Below the pieces are notes generated by a model, which had not been told where the DNA came from, searched no databases, and worked only from the letters and a program-made list of their open reading frames with translations. Of a stretch of 64,000 nucleotides of DNA, positions 1 through 9,982 are shown in pieces. Origin of the DNA: Lysinibacillus fusiformis (GTDB lineage Bacteria; Bacillota; Bacilli; Bacillales_A; Planococcaceae); assembly GCF_002845985.1 (NCBI RefSeq), contig NZ_PDFK01000007.1, positions 106,037 through 170,036 on the forward strand. Direction: 5' to 3'. Within the stretch, counting starts at the first letter, position 1; each line of letters opens with the position of its first letter. The translations under genes were made by a program, and so were the position numbers.

Positions 1-959
1 TGGTCATAGCCTATGCGGGCTACCAAGTCATAAATGGATCACTTTCAGTTGGAACAATGGTTGCTTTTATTGCTTATATTGAACGATTGTATGGTCCACT
101 TCGCCGCCTTGTAAGTGCCTCGACTACTTTGACGCAGTCGATCGCCTCAATGGATCGGATGTTTGAATTAATAGATGAGCCTTATGAAGTGAAAAACAAG
201 GACAATGCTCGTGAACTACTACGTGCAAATGGGGAAGTTTGCTTTCACAACGTGTCCTTCCAATATGAAAAAGTTGGCGCATCTATTTTAAATGCTATCG
301 ATTTTACGATTAATCCTGGAGAAACTGTTGCATTTGTTGGGATGAGTGGTGGTGGTAAATCCACGATTATCAGTTTGATTCCTCGTTTTTACGATACAAC
401 AAGTGGTAAGGTGACGATTGATGGACACGATGTACGAGATATCACTATACATTCGTTACGCTCACAGATTGGTATTGTTCTGCAAGATAATATACTTTTT
501 AGTGATTCTGTTAAAGAAAATATTTTAATGGGACGACCAGATGCAACAGATGAACAAGTCATTGAGGCAGCTAAAGCTGCAAATGCACATGACTTTATTA
601 TGGGTTTGCCTAATGGCTATGATACAAAGGTTGGAGAACGAGGTGTAAAGCTATCTGGCGGGCAAAAACAACGGGTTGCTATTGCGCGAGTATTTTTAAA
701 AAATCCACCGATTTTAATCCTTGATGAAGCTACTTCTGCGTTAGATTTAGAAAGTGAAGCATTGATTCAAGAATCACTCGATAAACTTGCTCATGAACGG
801 ACGACCATTATCATCGCACATCGTCTGTCTACTATTACCCATGCGGATAAGATTTTCGTCATAGATCATGGGCAATTAATAGAAAATGGTACACATGAAC
901 AATTAATGGACAGACAAGGAACCTATTATAATTTATTCCAAGTACAGCATTTAGATTAA
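1..959 (+). CDS. ABC exporter, fused permease/ATPase, 3' part only
   Basis: C-terminal part of a fused (half-size) ABC exporter; the open frame runs back through the window edge, so the true start lies upstream and the ATG at 57 is internal. The visible protein has the end of the membrane domain, then a complete nucleotide-binding domain with Walker A (GMSGGGKST), the signature LSGGQKQR, Walker B ([12 protein letters not shown]) and the switch His in IIIAHRLST. It would export lipids, drugs or peptides as a dimer in the cell membrane; substrate unknown. Its place upstream of a ygaE-gsaB-ygaF-perR cluster makes it the positional counterpart of B. subtilis YgaD, though the opp and ter blocks now separate them. 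A strong terminator follows. Confidence 0.9.
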   Translation, partial: VIAYAGYQVINGSLSVGTMVAFIAYIERLYGPLRRLVSASTTLTQSIASMDRMFELIDEPYEVKNKDNARELLRANGEVCFHNVSFQYEKVGASILNAIDFTINPGETVAFVGMSGGGKSTIISLIPRFYDTTSGKVTIDGHDVRDITIHSLRSQIGIVLQDNILFSDSVKENILMGRPDATDEQVIEAAKAANAHDFIMGLPNGYDTKVGERGVKLSGGQKQRVAIARVFLKNPPILILDEATSALDLESEALIQESLDKLAHERTTIIIAHRLSTITHADKIFVIDHGQLIENGTHEQLMDRQGTYYNLFQVQHLD

Positions 960-986
960 AAATTATATGATATATGGAATTTTTTT

Positions 987-1021
987 AAAATAGCCTTTCA
1001 TTTGATGAAGGCTATTTTTTT
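987..1021 (+). terminator. Rho-independent terminator after the ABC exporter
   Basis: Inverted repeat built on AATAGCCTTTCAT / ATGAAGGCTATT with a 3-base loop, ending in a run of T. It lies 28 bases after the stop codon and separates the exporter from the peptide importer operon. Confidence 0.9.
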
Positions 1022-1231
1022 GTTATAAAGGCGAAAAAACTATCTCTTTATAAGATTTAGTTATTATGAAATGAGATTAATGTAGAAATACTATGTAATT
1101 TGGAGAATATTAGTGATTGAAAGAGCAAAGATTTTTAGGTAGAATTATCTGAAAATAGGGAATTTAACAAAAGTTATAGTATGCTATTAATAACATTATA
1201 CAACTAAGTAAAATATAGGTAGGGTGGGACG

Positions 1232-2251
1232 TTGCGCATGAGGAAGAAGCTACTAGAAATAAAAGGTTTAAAAACAACCTTTTTCACAGATAATGGACAA
1301 ATTCCTGCTGTAGATGATATCGATTTTTCTGTCCATGAAGGAGAAATTTTAGGAATTGTAGGAGAGTCGGGAAGCGGAAAAAGCGTTACGTCACTGTCCA
1401 TCATGGGATTGATCCCATCACCACCAGGGAAAATAACAGGTGGCGAAATTTTGCTAGATGGCAAAAATCTAGCGCTATGTACAGATAAACAAATGCAAAA
1501 AATACGTGGAAAAGACATTGCAATGATTTTCCAGGAACCAATGACTTCTCTAAATCCATTGTTTACGATTGGTGACCAGCTTAAAGAAGCGATTCAAATT
1601 CATAATCCTAAATGGTCGAAAAAGGATGCGTTTGCAAGAGCGGTTGAAATTATGAAACTTGTCGGTTTACCACGGGCTGAGGAATTGTTAAAGGATTACC
1701 CCCACCAGCTATCTGGAGGAATGCGTCAAAGGGTTATGATTGCCATGGCACTTGTTTGTGATCCTCAAGTATTAATTGCAGACGAGCCTACAACCGCATT
1801 AGATGTGACGATTCAGGCTCAAATATTACAGCTCATGAAAGACTTAAATAAACGGTTGAATACAGCTGTGTTGTTAATTACACATGATTTGGGCGTTGTA
1901 GCGGAGACTTGTGAGCGAGTGATTGTAATGTATGCTGGACAAATCGTGGAAGAGGCACCGATTCAAGAAGTTTTTACTAATCCGAAACATCCTTATACAC
2001 AAGGACTTATTCAATCAGTACCTGATATGCGTTATAAAAAAGACAATCTGTATTCTATTCCTGGTAGTGTACCAAAACCTGGGAGCATCCAGGTCGGCTG
2101 TCGATTTGCGGCACGCTGTGAACATGCGATGGAACGTTGTTTACAAGAAACACCACCTTTATTTGAGGCAGCAGAGAACCATAAATCGAGATGTTTTTTA
2201 CTAGAGAAGCAGGGGGTGGAACAGCGTGTCGAAAGCGTTATTAAAGGTTGA
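1232..2251 (+). CDS. Oligopeptide/dipeptide ABC transporter ATPase (OppD/DppD type)
   Basis: First gene of a peptide importer operon; hydrolyses ATP at the inner face of the membrane together with the OppF-type partner. Walker A is GESGSGKS, the signature LSGGMRQR, Walker [13 protein letters not shown], and the C-terminus holds the cysteine-containing extension typical of the Opp/Dpp ATPases (GCRFAARC), which in some members binds an Fe-S cluster. Start is TTG at 1232 or ATG at 1238; the AGGGTGG site at 1221-1227 is 4 bases from the TTG and 10 from the ATG, so 1238 is quite possible. The end overlaps the next gene by 26 bases, indicating coupled translation. Peptide specificity cannot be read from the sequence. 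Confidence 0.93.
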   Translation: MRMRKKLLEIKGLKTTFFTDNGQIPAVDDIDFSVHEGEILGIVGESGSGKSVTSLSIMGLIPSPPGKITGGEILLDGKNLALCTDKQMQKIRGKDIAMIFQEPMTSLNPLFTIGDQLKEAIQIHNPKWSKKDAFARAVEIMKLVGLPRAEELLKDYPHQLSGGMRQRVMIAMALVCDPQVLIADEPTTALDVTIQAQILQLMKDLNKRLNTAVLLITHDLGVVAETCERVIVMYAGQIVEEAPIQEVFTNPKHPYTQGLIQSVPDMRYKKDNLYSIPGSVPKPGSIQVGCRFAARCEHAMERCLQETPPLFEAAENHKSRCFLLEKQGVEQRVESVIKG

Positions 2252-3215
2252 TGGTTTAAAAAAATATTTTCCTATTCGAAAGGGTGTCCTGAATTCACAT
2301 GCTGGGGATGTGAAGGCGGTGGATGATGTTTCATTTGAGGTATTTGAGGGAGAAACATTAGGCATTGTTGGAGAGTCAGGCTGTGGTAAATCCACAACAG
2401 GCCGCTTATTAATGCGTTTATTGGAGCCAACGGAAGGTAAAATAGAATTCGCAGGTAAAATAATTTCAGAATTATCCAATAATGAAATGAGGAAGGCACG
2501 TAGAGATATTCAAATGATTTTTCAGGATCCCTATGCCTCATTAAATCCGCGCCATAACATCGGCAAAATTTTAGAGGAGCCCCTTATTGTTCATGGCATA
2601 GGGAATGCCAAAGAGCGGAAACAAAAGGTGTTGGAGCTACTTGAGATTGTTGGATTGAATGAATATCATATCAAGCGTTATCCGCACCAGTTTAGCGGAG
2701 GGCAAAGGCAGCGTATCGGAATTGCTAGAGCCTTGATGACCAACCCGCGCTTAATTATTGCGGACGAGCCAGTATCTGCGCTAGATGTGTCCATTCAGGC
2801 ACAAGTATTAAATTTATTGCAAAAGCTGCAAAAGGATTTAAAGCTGACTTATATTTTTATTTCCCATGATTTAGGGGTAGTGCGCCACATCAGCAATCGT
2901 GTTGGCGTAATGTACCTAGGTAAATTAGTAGAGTTGACAGCGAGTGAGGACTTATATGCTGAACCGCTTCATCCATATACACAGGCACTCTTATCTTCGG
3001 TCCCTGTTCCTGATCCGATGTTTGAACGGGAACAGATCATTATTTCTGGAGATATTCCGAGTGCATCAAACCCGCCAAGCGGTTGTACTTTCCATACGAG
3101 ATGTCCTTTTAAAAAGGAGCAATGCTCACAAGTAGTACCTAAAATGCAAGAAGTAAAACCGGGTCATTATGTTGCTTGCCATCTTTATGAGGCGCTTCAA
3201 CATTCAATGATATAA
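2226..3215 (+). CDS. Oligopeptide/dipeptide ABC transporter ATPase (OppF/DppF type)
   Basis: Second ATPase of the importer. Starts at GTG 2226 behind a GGGGGTGG site inside the end of the preceding gene. Walker A is GESGCGKS, the signature FSGGQRQR, Walker [13 protein letters not shown], and the same C-terminal cysteine extension is present (GCTFHTRC). At 329 residues it has normal family length. It heterodimerises with the OppD-type subunit, and the pair powers the two permeases encoded further down. Confidence 0.93.
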   Translation: MSKALLKVDGLKKYFPIRKGVLNSHAGDVKAVDDVSFEVFEGETLGIVGESGCGKSTTGRLLMRLLEPTEGKIEFAGKIISELSNNEMRKARRDIQMIFQDPYASLNPRHNIGKILEEPLIVHGIGNAKERKQKVLELLEIVGLNEYHIKRYPHQFSGGQRQRIGIARALMTNPRLIIADEPVSALDVSIQAQVLNLLQKLQKDLKLTYIFISHDLGVVRHISNRVGVMYLGKLVELTASEDLYAEPLHPYTQALLSSVPVPDPMFEREQIIISGDIPSASNPPSGCTFHTRCPFKKEQCSQVVPKMQEVKPGHYVACHLYEALQHSMI

Positions 3216-3236
3216 AAACTCATAGGGGGAAATTTA

Positions 3237-4853
3237 ATGAAGAAAAAGAAGCTTTGGACTTTAGGTGTAATGCTACTCCTTATTCTCTCGACAATCTTAG
3301 CAGCTTGTGGCGGCTCAGATACTAAGGATACGGGTAGTAAAGATACATCAACTGGTGGCGATACAGCTGGCAGTGGTGAACCAAAAATATTAGTGTATGG
3401 TCGTGGTGGAGATTCAGTAGCACTAGACCCTGCTGTTGTTACAGACGGTGAATCTTTTACGGTAACAGCTAATATTTATGAAACATTAGTAAACTTCGGT
3501 GAACAAGATGTAACGATTCAACCTGGGTTAGCAAAATCATGGGAGGCTTCAGAAGATGGATTAACTTATACTTTTGAGCTACAAGAAGGTGTGAAGTTCC
3601 ATGATGGTACAGATTTTAATGCCGAGGCAGTTGTAAAAAATATTGAACGTTGGAAGTCAAGTACTGATAAATATCCTTATTTTAGCTCCCAATTTGTCGT
3701 TGGAGACAAACAAGTAATCGAATCAGTTACTGCTGAAGGTGACTATAAGGTTGTATTTAAGTTAAGTCAACCACAAGCACCATTCCTAAAGAATTTAGCC
3801 ATGTCCCCATTTGCGATTGCTTCGCCTACAGCATTTGAGGCAGATGAAGAAGGCTTATCTGCAAATCCAGTAGGAACAGGTCCATTCAAATTTGTTAGCT
3901 GGGTACGTAATGATTCTGTAACGATTGAGAAAAACCCAGACTACTATATTGATGGCTATCCAAAATTAGATAAAGTTATTTATCGTTCTATTCCAGATAA
4001 CTCTGCGCGTTTAAATGATTTGTTAGCAGGCAATATTGATGTGGCTGATGGTTTAAGTCCATCTGATAAAGCAACAATCGAAGGCGATGCTAAATTACAA
4101 TTAATCGAACGTCCATCTATGAACGTTGGTTATCTAGGTTTAACAGTGACTCGACCACCATTCGATAATGTCAAAGTGCGTCAAGCAGTCAACTATGCAA
4201 TTGATAAGCAAGCATTGGTGGATGCATTTTATGAAGGACTAGCTGAACCAGCGAAAAACCCAATGCCACCAGTAATTTCAGGTTATAACGATGATGTTAC
4301 AGGCTATACGTATGATCCTGAAAAGGCGAAGGCATTACTTGCTGAAGCAGGCTATGATGGTAAAGAAATTGAGTTATGGGCAATGCCAGTACCACGTCCA
4401 TACATGCCAGACGGACAAAAAGTAGCAGAAGCGATTCAAAAGAACTTAGAAGATGTAGGCATTAAATCTAAAATTGTATCATTTGAATGGGCTACTTATT
4501 TAGAAAAAGCACAAAATGGTGAAGCGGATGCATTCTTACTTGGCTGGACAGGTGATAATGGAGATGCGGATAACTTCCTATACACGTTATTAGACGGCGA
4601 TAATATCGGTTCTAACAACTATACATTCTATGACAATCCAGAATTACACAAAATATTGACAGCTGCTCAAACTGAAATTGATGAGGACAAGCGTAATGAA
4701 CTTTATAAGCAAGCTCAAGTCATGATTTCTGAGGATGCTCCATGGGTTCCACTTGCTCACTCTATTCCAATTTTAGCTGCTAATGCGAAAGTGACGAATT
4801 ATATTGCGCATCCTACAGGTTCTGACCGTTTAGATGCAGTAGATATTCAATAG
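3237..4853 (+). CDS. Peptide-binding lipoprotein of the ABC importer (SBP family 5)
   Basis: Extracellular solute-binding protein of the peptide/nickel family 5. The N-terminus is a lipoprotein signal (KKKKLW plus hydrophobic stretch) ending in the lipobox LAAC with Cys24 as the expected lipidated residue, followed by a Gly/Ser/Asp/Thr-rich linker and then the binding domain with family motifs such as YETLVNFG and NPVGTGPFKF. At 538 residues it is full length. It sits downstream of the ATPases and upstream of the permeases, with a clear GGGGGA site. A hairpin after the gene could let this subunit be made in excess over the permeases. Confidence 0.93.
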   Translation: MKKKKLWTLGVMLLLILSTILAACGGSDTKDTGSKDTSTGGDTAGSGEPKILVYGRGGDSVALDPAVVTDGESFTVTANIYETLVNFGEQDVTIQPGLAKSWEASEDGLTYTFELQEGVKFHDGTDFNAEAVVKNIERWKSSTDKYPYFSSQFVVGDKQVIESVTAEGDYKVVFKLSQPQAPFLKNLAMSPFAIASPTAFEADEEGLSANPVGTGPFKFVSWVRNDSVTIEKNPDYYIDGYPKLDKVIYRSIPDNSARLNDLLAGNIDVADGLSPSDKATIEGDAKLQLIERPSMNVGYLGLTVTRPPFDNVKVRQAVNYAIDKQALVDAFYEGLAEPAKNPMPPVISGYNDDVTGYTYDPEKAKALLAEAGYDGKEIELWAMPVPRPYMPDGQKVAEAIQKNLEDVGIKSKIVSFEWATYLEKAQNGEADAFLLGWTGDNGDADNFLYTLLDGDNIGSNNYTFYDNPELHKILTAAQTEIDEDKRNELYKQAQVMISEDAPWVPLAHSIPILAANAKVTNYIAHPTGSDRLDAVDIQ

Positions 4854-4886
4854 TAAACTTCATTTTCTAATTGAATAGAGGAGTTT

Positions 4887-4942
4887 AAAAGAATCTGCTT
4901 GCTTTTCTGCGGGTAAGCCGTGGAAATCTCGCAGATTCTTTT
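4887..4942 (+). terminator. Intercistronic hairpin between binding protein and permease genes
   Basis: Perfect 12-base stem AAAAGAATCTGC / GCAGATTCTTTT with a 32-base loop, followed by TCTAG. It lies 33 bases after the lipoprotein stop and 138 bases before the permease start. It looks like a partial terminator or mRNA-stabilising hairpin setting subunit ratios within the opp operon. Confidence 0.6.
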
Positions 4943-5080
4943 CTAGTAATAGATAATCATTTTCTCCTGTGTGAAAGATCACTCATCTAAACATTCAAAA
5001 TCGTTTGGTGAAGGTTCAACCTTTCAACAGTATATAAAGACTTCAAAGTAGATTATGAAAATCATAGAGAGGTGATGAAG

Positions 5081-6085
5081 ATGCTTCACTATATGGGGAG
5101 ACGTTTACTCCAGCTAATCCCAGTTTTGCTTGGAATGACTTTTATCGTCTTTATGTTGATACGCGCAATACCTGGTAATCCAGCACAAGTTATTTTAGGA
5201 CAACAGGCGACAAAAGAGGCGGTCGAGGCGTTAAACGCAAGTTTAGGATTAGATAAGCCTTGGTATACACAATATTTTAGTTATTTAGCAGGCATTTTTC
5301 AGGGAGATTTAGGTGTTTCCTTACGTACAAAATTACCTGTATCAGAAGAAATTTTTCCATACTTAGCAGCAACAGCTGAACTTGCATTTTTCGCAATGAT
5401 TATTGCCATTGTTATTGGGGTGAATGCGGGTATTATTTCTGCATGGTTCCAAAATTCTTGGTTCGATTATACAGCGATGGTGGTGGCATTAGTTGGTGTA
5501 TCTGTACCTGTATTCTGGTTAGGCTTGATGGAACAGTGGACATTTAGTAGTCAGCTTGGCTGGTTACCTACTTCTGGTCGAGAGGATGTTCGAAATCCAA
5601 TAACCTCTATAACCCATTTTTATTTATTGGATACGCTCATTCAAGGGCGCTTTGATCAATTTATTGAAGTTGTAAAGAGATTAATATTACCAGGGGTTGC
5701 ACTGGCAACTATTCCTATGGCTATTATTGCAAGAATCACAAGATCTTCTATGTTAGAAGTTATGCGCTCAGATTATGTACGTACTGCAAGAGCAAAAGGC
5801 CAAAAAATGTTTATTGTTGTGTATAAGCATGCTCTAAAGAACGCCATTATTCCTGTAATAACGGTAATCGGGTTACAGACGGGGTTACTGCTAGGTGGTG
5901 CCATTCTAACAGAGACGATTTTTAGTTGGCCAGGAATTGGTCGTTATATTTATGATGCGATTGGCTTCAGGGATTATCCTGTCATTCAATCAGGTATTCT
6001 AATCGTTGCATTTATTTTCATCATGATTAACTTAATCGTGGACTTACTGTATACAGTGATTGATCCACGTATTAAATACAAATAG
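5081..6085 (+). CDS. Peptide ABC transporter permease (OppB/DppB type)
   Basis: Integral membrane subunit of the binding-protein-dependent transport family. About six hydrophobic segments, with the family start GRRLLQLIPVLLGMTF, the NPAQVILG loop and the EAA loop around VMRSDYVRTARAKG that contacts the ATPases. I chose ATG 5081 because the GAGGTG site at 5069-5074 is 6 bases upstream; GTG 5072 and ATG 5075 in the same frame overlap or abut that site. Forms the translocation pore with the next gene's product. The segment FWLGLMEQWTFSS carries polar residues where relatives are usually more hydrophobic; this may be strain variation. Confidence 0.92.
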   Translation: MLHYMGRRLLQLIPVLLGMTFIVFMLIRAIPGNPAQVILGQQATKEAVEALNASLGLDKPWYTQYFSYLAGIFQGDLGVSLRTKLPVSEEIFPYLAATAELAFFAMIIAIVIGVNAGIISAWFQNSWFDYTAMVVALVGVSVPVFWLGLMEQWTFSSQLGWLPTSGREDVRNPITSITHFYLLDTLIQGRFDQFIEVVKRLILPGVALATIPMAIIARITRSSMLEVMRSDYVRTARAKGQKMFIVVYKHALKNAIIPVITVIGLQTGLLLGGAILTETIFSWPGIGRYIYDAIGFRDYPVIQSGILIVAFIFIMINLIVDLLYTVIDPRIKYK

Positions 6086-6097
6086 AAGGGAGCTGCA

Positions 6098-6994
6098 ATG
6101 ATGACTGGAGCAATTGACATAAAAAAAGAAGCAGCACCAGTTCAAGAACGGGCGGTCGGTCCATGGTTAGAGGGCTGGCGAAGCTTTAAAAAGAGCAAAA
6201 TCTCTTTAATAGGTGCAGGGATTGTTATATTTTTTATATTACTTGCTGTAGTAGGACCGCTCGTTGCACCACAAGGGATAAATGAACAAGATTTATCGAA
6301 GCGTTTACTAGCGCCATCAGGTGATCATTGGTTTGGAACGGATGATTTTGGGCGAGATATTTTTTCTAGAATCATTCATGGTGCACGGATTTCGCTATGG
6401 GTAGGCTTTTTTTCAGTTGTTTTATCGGTAATTGTGGGTAGTTTGCTTGGTATTATCGCCGGTTATTATGGTAAATGGATTGATACAATTATTTCACGTA
6501 TTTTTGATATTATGCTCGCTTTCCCTAGTATGCTATTAGCGATTGCTGTTGTGTCGGTACTAGGACCATCCTTACAAAATGCATTAATTGCCATTGCCAT
6601 TATTAACATACCGAATTTTGGACGTTTAATTCGTTCCAAAGTGTTGAGCGTCAAAGAAGAAGAGTATATTGTCTCGGCAAAAGCAATAGGCATGCGTGAT
6701 TCACGAATTTTATTTTCACATATTTTGCCGAATTCTATGACGCCTATTATTGTACAAGGAACGCTTGCAATTGCGACTGCCATCATCGAAGCAGCAGCAT
6801 TAGGCTTCCTCGGACTGGGCGCTCAAGCACCAGCACCTGAGTGGGGAAAAATGTTAGCAGATGCTCGAAAGTTTTTATTAAATGCTCCTTGGACTATGAT
6901 TTTCCCAGGATTAGCAATTATGCTAACGGTTCTTGGCTTTAACCTGATGGGAGATGGCTTAAGAGATGCACTCGATCCAAAGATGAAAAGTTAG
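6098..6994 (+). CDS. Peptide ABC transporter permease (OppC/DppC type)
   Basis: Second permease of the importer, beginning 12 bases after the first with an AAGGGAG site; ATG 6101 is an alternative start. The sequence shows the long cytosolic N-terminus, the periplasmic-type DxFGRDIFSR motif (DDFGRDIFSRI), the EAA loop VKEEEYIVSAKAIGMRD and the end GDGLRDALDPKMKS, all typical of OppC/DppC. 298 residues, normal length. It is the last gene of the operon and is followed by a terminator. Confidence 0.93.
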   Translation: MMTGAIDIKKEAAPVQERAVGPWLEGWRSFKKSKISLIGAGIVIFFILLAVVGPLVAPQGINEQDLSKRLLAPSGDHWFGTDDFGRDIFSRIIHGARISLWVGFFSVVLSVIVGSLLGIIAGYYGKWIDTIISRIFDIMLAFPSMLLAIAVVSVLGPSLQNALIAIAIINIPNFGRLIRSKVLSVKEEEYIVSAKAIGMRDSRILFSHILPNSMTPIIVQGTLAIATAIIEAAALGFLGLGAQAPAPEWGKMLADARKFLLNAPWTMIFPGLAIMLTVLGFNLMGDGLRDALDPKMKS

Positions 6995-7007
6995 TTAAAT
7001 ACTGTAG

Positions 7008-7034
7008 CCTTCTACTAGTTAGAAGGTTTTTTTT
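7008..7034 (+). terminator. Terminator of the peptide importer operon
   Basis: Short stem CCTTCT / AGAAGG followed by eight T, 13 bases after the stop of the OppC-type gene. Confidence 0.85.
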
Positions 7035-7278
7035 AGCTATTTTGCCCATCTATACGAAAGGGAATAAAAGGAACTCTTTTACAGCAAAATCGTTTTAAAG
7101 AGTAGTAGGTAACAGGAGGGATTTTCTAAAAATAAGCGAAAATATCTTTTAGGAGCCATTAATTGAATTTTTTGTCACGTTATTTTAGACTTAAAAAGTA
7201 GAAAAATTTTATTTTAGTAGATTATTACTTACCATATAATCTTTCAGTTGAAATACATATTTGAGGAGGGTGTTAAAA

Positions 7279-7896
7279 TTGGGGATTAATTTACAAAAAG
7301 GGCAACGAGTTGATTTAACAAAAGGTAACGCAGGTTTAAATAAAATTAAAGTAGGTTTAGGGTGGGACCCTGTAGCGCAAGAGAAAAGTGGCGGCTTTTT
7401 AGGAGGTTTATTTTCTAGTAGAAATAGTGGTAGTGGCAGAAGCATAGACTGTGATGCTTCAGTCTTAATGCTGCAAGATGATAAGGTGATAGCTGGAGAC
7501 GATGTTGTTTACTTTGGAAAATTAACAAGTAATTGCGGCTCTGTTCGCCATTCTGGTGATAATTTAACAGGAGACGGCGATGGCGATGATGAAGTAATTA
7601 CAATTGAGCTATCGTCTGTACCAACGCAATATAACAAACTTGTGTTTGTTGTAAACATTTATGATGCAGCAGGTCGTAATCAACATTTCGGTATGATTCA
7701 AAATGCATATATTCGTGTGTATGATGACAGGACAGGAAGCGAACTAATTCGCTATAATTTAACTGATAATTATTCGAATTTAACGACGTTAGTCTGTGGA
7801 GAAATTTACCGTCATAATAGTGACTGGAAATTTGCTGCAGTTGGTACGGGAACGAATGATATAAAACTTGGCGATGTTGTTCGAAGATATCAATAA
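7279..7896 (+). CDS. yceC: TerD-family protein, divergent member (YceC position)
   Basis: First gene of the ter operon. TerD proteins are calcium-binding stress proteins linked to tellurite, phage and toxic-anion tolerance. The start is TTG 7279: the family N-terminus GINLQKGQRVDLTK begins here and a GAGGAGG site lies 9 bases upstream; earlier in-frame codons fall inside that site. Compared with the two following paralogues it has an insert of about 20 residues (GGFLGGLFSS and neighbours) and SIDCDASVLML where they have DFDLDxSV, so the first calcium-binding loop is altered. The second acidic loop, GDNLTGDGDGDDE, is retained. The symbol is given from gene order in B. subtilis and is less certain than the family. 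Confidence 0.88.
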   Translation: MGINLQKGQRVDLTKGNAGLNKIKVGLGWDPVAQEKSGGFLGGLFSSRNSGSGRSIDCDASVLMLQDDKVIAGDDVVYFGKLTSNCGSVRHSGDNLTGDGDGDDEVITIELSSVPTQYNKLVFVVNIYDAAGRNQHFGMIQNAYIRVYDDRTGSELIRYNLTDNYSNLTTLVCGEIYRHNSDWKFAAVGTGTNDIKLGDVVRRYQ

Positions 7897-7926
7897 ATAA
7901 ATGACTATATAGGAGGAATAAAGAGT

Positions 7927-8508
7927 ATGGGAATTTCACTACAAAAAGGTCAAAAGGTAGATTTAACAAAAACAAATCCAGGATTAACAAATGTTGTTGT
8001 AGGTTTAGGCTGGGATACAAATAAATATGACGGTGGTAATGATTTTGATTTAGATTCATCTGTATTTTTACTGGCTGATACAGGCAAAGTAGCTGATCAA
8101 AATGACTTTATTTTCTACAACAATACAACAGGTGGCAATGGTTCAGTTGAACATTCGGGCGATAATTTAACGGGTGTTGGTGAAGGTGACGATGAAGTGG
8201 TAAAAGTTGCATTAACGCAAGTGCCTGCTCATGTTCAACGATTAGCCTTCACTGTAACAATCCATGATGCAGAGTCTCGTAGTCAGAATTTCGGAATGGT
8301 GTCTAATGCGTATATTCGTATTGTTAATGCTGCTTCCAACGAGGAAATTATCCGTTATGATTTAGGCGAGGATTTCAGTATTGAAACAGCTATCGTAGTA
8401 GGGGAATTATACCGCCATAATGGAGAATGGAAATTTAATGCAATTGGTGCTGGCTACCAAGGTGGCTTAGCTGCTTTATGTAATGATTACGGCTTAAGTG
8501 TAAACTAA
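7927..8508 (+). CDS. yceD: TerD-family tellurite/stress resistance protein
   Basis: Canonical TerD protein of 193 residues. It has the N-terminal [17 protein letters not shown], the calcium-binding [24 protein letters not shown] and the C-terminal [15 protein letters not shown]. Starts at ATG 7927 behind AGGAGGA, 30 bases after the previous stop, so it is co-transcribed. In the Ter systems described by Anantharaman and colleagues these proteins form a membrane-associated calcium-dependent complex with TerC. Symbol by gene order. Confidence 0.93.
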   Translation: MGISLQKGQKVDLTKTNPGLTNVVVGLGWDTNKYDGGNDFDLDSSVFLLADTGKVADQNDFIFYNNTTGGNGSVEHSGDNLTGVGEGDDEVVKVALTQVPAHVQRLAFTVTIHDAESRSQNFGMVSNAYIRIVNAASNEEIIRYDLGEDFSIETAIVVGELYRHNGEWKFNAIGAGYQGGLAALCNDYGLSVN

Positions 8509-8541
8509 AATTTCATCTTTGGACAGAAAGGGAGATTTTGA

Positions 8542-9117
8542 ATGGCTATTCAATTAAGTAAAGGGCAACGTATTGATTTAACCAAGCAAGACCCAGGATT
8601 AAATAGCATTGGCATTGGCTTAGGCTGGGATGTTAAGCAATTTGATGGTGGGCAAGACTTTGACCTCGATGCATCTGTATTTTTACTAGATGCATCAGGT
8701 AAATGTCGTAATGAACAAGATTTTATCTTCTATAATAATTTAGCGAGTCTAGACCAATCTGTTGTTCATACAGGTGATAATCGTACGGGTGAAGGTGATG
8801 GGGATGATGAAAAGATTCTTGTCAACTTAAAGCAAGTATCACCTCAAATTGAAAAGATTGTGGTAACGGTTACCATCTATGATGCTGAGGGTCGTCATCA
8901 AAACTTCGGACAAGTACTAAATGCTTATGTGCGATTGACAAATGAAGATTCGGGATCAGAGGTATTACGCTATGATTTAGGCGAAGATTTCAGTATTGAA
9001 ACTGCCGTTGTATTTTGTGAGCTTTACCGTCATAATAGCGAGTGGAAATTTGCCGCAGTAGGCTCAGGCTATCAGGGTGGACTAGCAGCATTAATCAACG
9101 CATATGGCCTACAGTAA
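8542..9117 (+). CDS. yceE: TerD-family tellurite/stress resistance protein
   Basis: Third TerD paralogue, 191 residues, with IQLSKGQRIDLTKQDPG, the calcium-binding DFDLDASVFLL, GDNRTGEGDGDDE and the common C-terminus ELYRHNSEWKFAAVG. It is closer to the second copy than to the first. The gene follows by 33 bases with a GGGAG site and leads into terC. Three TerD-type genes followed by TerC matches the yceCDEF order of B. subtilis. Confidence 0.93.
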   Translation: MAIQLSKGQRIDLTKQDPGLNSIGIGLGWDVKQFDGGQDFDLDASVFLLDASGKCRNEQDFIFYNNLASLDQSVVHTGDNRTGEGDGDDEKILVNLKQVSPQIEKIVVTVTIYDAEGRHQNFGQVLNAYVRLTNEDSGSEVLRYDLGEDFSIETAVVFCELYRHNSEWKFAAVGSGYQGGLAALINAYGLQ

Positions 9118-9152
9118 CGAGTAGGGTATAGGTACATGACGGGGGATCTTCG

Positions 9153-9899
9153 GTGGATGTAATAAACGAGATATTAAATACATATGCACAGTTTTTTAAC
9201 TGGCAGATGTGGGGACAAGTTTTAACAGATCCAGTATCATGGGGCCTTATTTTTTCATTGATTATTATGGAGGGGCTATTGTCTGCAGACAATGCGCTTG
9301 TTTTAGCAGTACTTGTTAAACATCTTCCACAGCATCAGCGGAAAAAAGCGCTAATGTATGGGATGTTTGGGGCTTATTTTTTCCGATTTCTCTTCATCGG
9401 TATTGGCGTTTACCTCGTAAAATTCTCTATTGTTAAAGTGATCGGTGCAACTTATTTAATGTGGTTAGTCATATTACATTTTAAAAATAAAAGCACTGAT
9501 GAAGGAGACGCACACGAGTTTAAGAAGACAGGTTGGATGGTTCGAGTCTTTGGTACTTTCTGGGCGACTGTTATCTCAGTTGAATTAATGGATATCGCCT
9601 TTTCAGTAGACTCTATATTAGCGGCATTTGCCATATCCGATCAAGTATGGGTTCTTTTATTAGGTGGAGTTTTAGGCATTATTATGATGCGTACCATCGC
9701 TGGTGTATTTCTTTCATTGATTGAACGAGTACCAGAACTTGAAACGACTGCCTATATTTTAATTGCCATTATTGCATTGAAAATGTTTGCTAGTATTTTT
9801 GGATTCCATCTTTCACATGAAGTATTCTTTATTATTTTAATTGCTGCATTCTTATTGACGTTTATTGTTCACAAGATGAATAAGAAAACAGCAGTGTAA
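9153..9899 (+). CDS. yceF: TerC-family integral membrane protein
   Basis: Membrane protein of 248 residues with about seven hydrophobic segments and the two conserved acidic motifs of the TerC family: EGLLSADNALVLA near residue 38 and AFSVDSILAAFA near residue 150. TerC proteins are metal-ion (manganese) exporters or membrane anchors for TerD complexes. GTG start at 9153 behind GGGGGA, 35 bases after the last terD. It ends the operon, as a terminator follows directly. Confidence 0.93.
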   Translation: MDVINEILNTYAQFFNWQMWGQVLTDPVSWGLIFSLIIMEGLLSADNALVLAVLVKHLPQHQRKKALMYGMFGAYFFRFLFIGIGVYLVKFSIVKVIGATYLMWLVILHFKNKSTDEGDAHEFKKTGWMVRVFGTFWATVISVELMDIAFSVDSILAAFAISDQVWVLLLGGVLGIIMMRTIAGVFLSLIERVPELETTAYILIAIIALKMFASIFGFHLSHEVFFIILIAAFLLTFIVHKMNKKTAV

Positions 9900-9904
9900 A
9901 CAAG

Positions 9905-9949
9905 GCACTGTATTGGTCTGTATAGAACAGGCTGATACAGTGCTTTTTT
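9905..9949 (+). terminator. Terminator of the terD-terC operon
   Basis: Stem GCACTGTAT / ATACAGTGC, 21-base loop, then six T. It separates the terD/terC block from the biosynthetic block that starts at 9983. Confidence 0.88.
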
Positions 9950-9982
9950 CACAAAAGGCATAGTTATCGGGGAGAGGATTAG

